The notes below the pieces were generated by a model. It was given only the letters and a program-made list of their open reading frames with translations. It was not told the DNA's origin and searched no databases. DNA of 26,393 nucleotides from a virus: positions 1-26,393 of IMG/VR virus record IMGVR_UViG_3300008111_000208. One strand, written 5' to 3'. Every line of letters begins with the position of its first letter. Position 1 is the first letter of the stretch. The position numbers were made by a program, and so were the translations under genes. Shown here in pieces: positions 26,382 through 26,393 of the stretch.

Positions 26382-26393
26382 AAGTCCTCCTAG

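Overview
The window is phage DNA, most likely from a tailed siphovirus-like phage with an HK97-type capsid. The evidence is a prohead protease, an HK97-fold major capsid protein, a portal, head-tail joining proteins, a phage recombination/replication block and two tRNAs. The host is unclear. Several genes have TANNNT -10 boxes exactly 6 nt before an ATG, which suggests leaderless transcription, and the protease insert domain resembles those of actinobacteriophages. Both point weakly to an actinobacterial host, but this is inference. No terminase, tail, lysis or integrase gene is visible, so the window is a fragment.

Layout. (1) 1-5929: the 3' end of a metallophosphoesterase-like gene (+), then a minus-strand head operon read from right to left: protease/scaffold, major capsid, terminator, two small proteins, head-tail adaptor with an Ig/FN3-like N-terminus, head closure protein, HK97-gp10-like protein. 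(2) 5930-6092: divergent control region with a minus-strand promoter, an inverted repeat and a plus-strand -10 box. (3) 6093-10149, plus: Cys-rich protein, small protein, a portal fused to a HAD phosphatase and a C-terminal helical domain, then a C5 cytosine methyltransferase whose motif IX lies in another frame. (4) 10167-14989, plus: tightly overlapping early genes: HNH nuclease, small proteins, HTH protein, annealing-like protein, PD-(D/E)XK nuclease, DnaC-like loader, RusA resolvase, SSB, thioredoxin. (5) 15026-15948: terminator, tRNA-Ile(UAU), HNH nuclease, tRNA-Asn(GUU), terminator. (6) 15949-26393, minus: an array of small, mostly unrecognised genes, many of them separate transcription units, with two structured non-coding RNA candidates and a RadC-like gene at the right edge.

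The right arm is the unusual part. Most genes there carry their own promoter (TTGACN or TTGCGN, 16-18 nt, TANNNT-like), a short leader hairpin, a GCACAG-type Shine-Dalgarno leader and a terminator hairpin. Between units lie spacers built from the same modules: runs of GGGG separated by 1-4 nt, GAATGATGA-type repeats and a GCAGCTGCG/GGAGCTGCG motif. Three of the genes are paralogs of one family. The arrangement looks like an exchangeable cassette array. Two tandem hairpin-rich RNAs at about 25.13-25.65 kb sit in it with the same promoter type.

How the genes may work together: the left half builds the capsid and its connector. The middle block probably recombines and copies phage DNA (annealing protein plus nuclease, helicase loader, resolvase, SSB). 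The methyltransferase and HNH genes may modify or cut DNA. The right arm most likely holds host-takeover or counter-defence accessory genes, an inference from size, variety and arrangement only.
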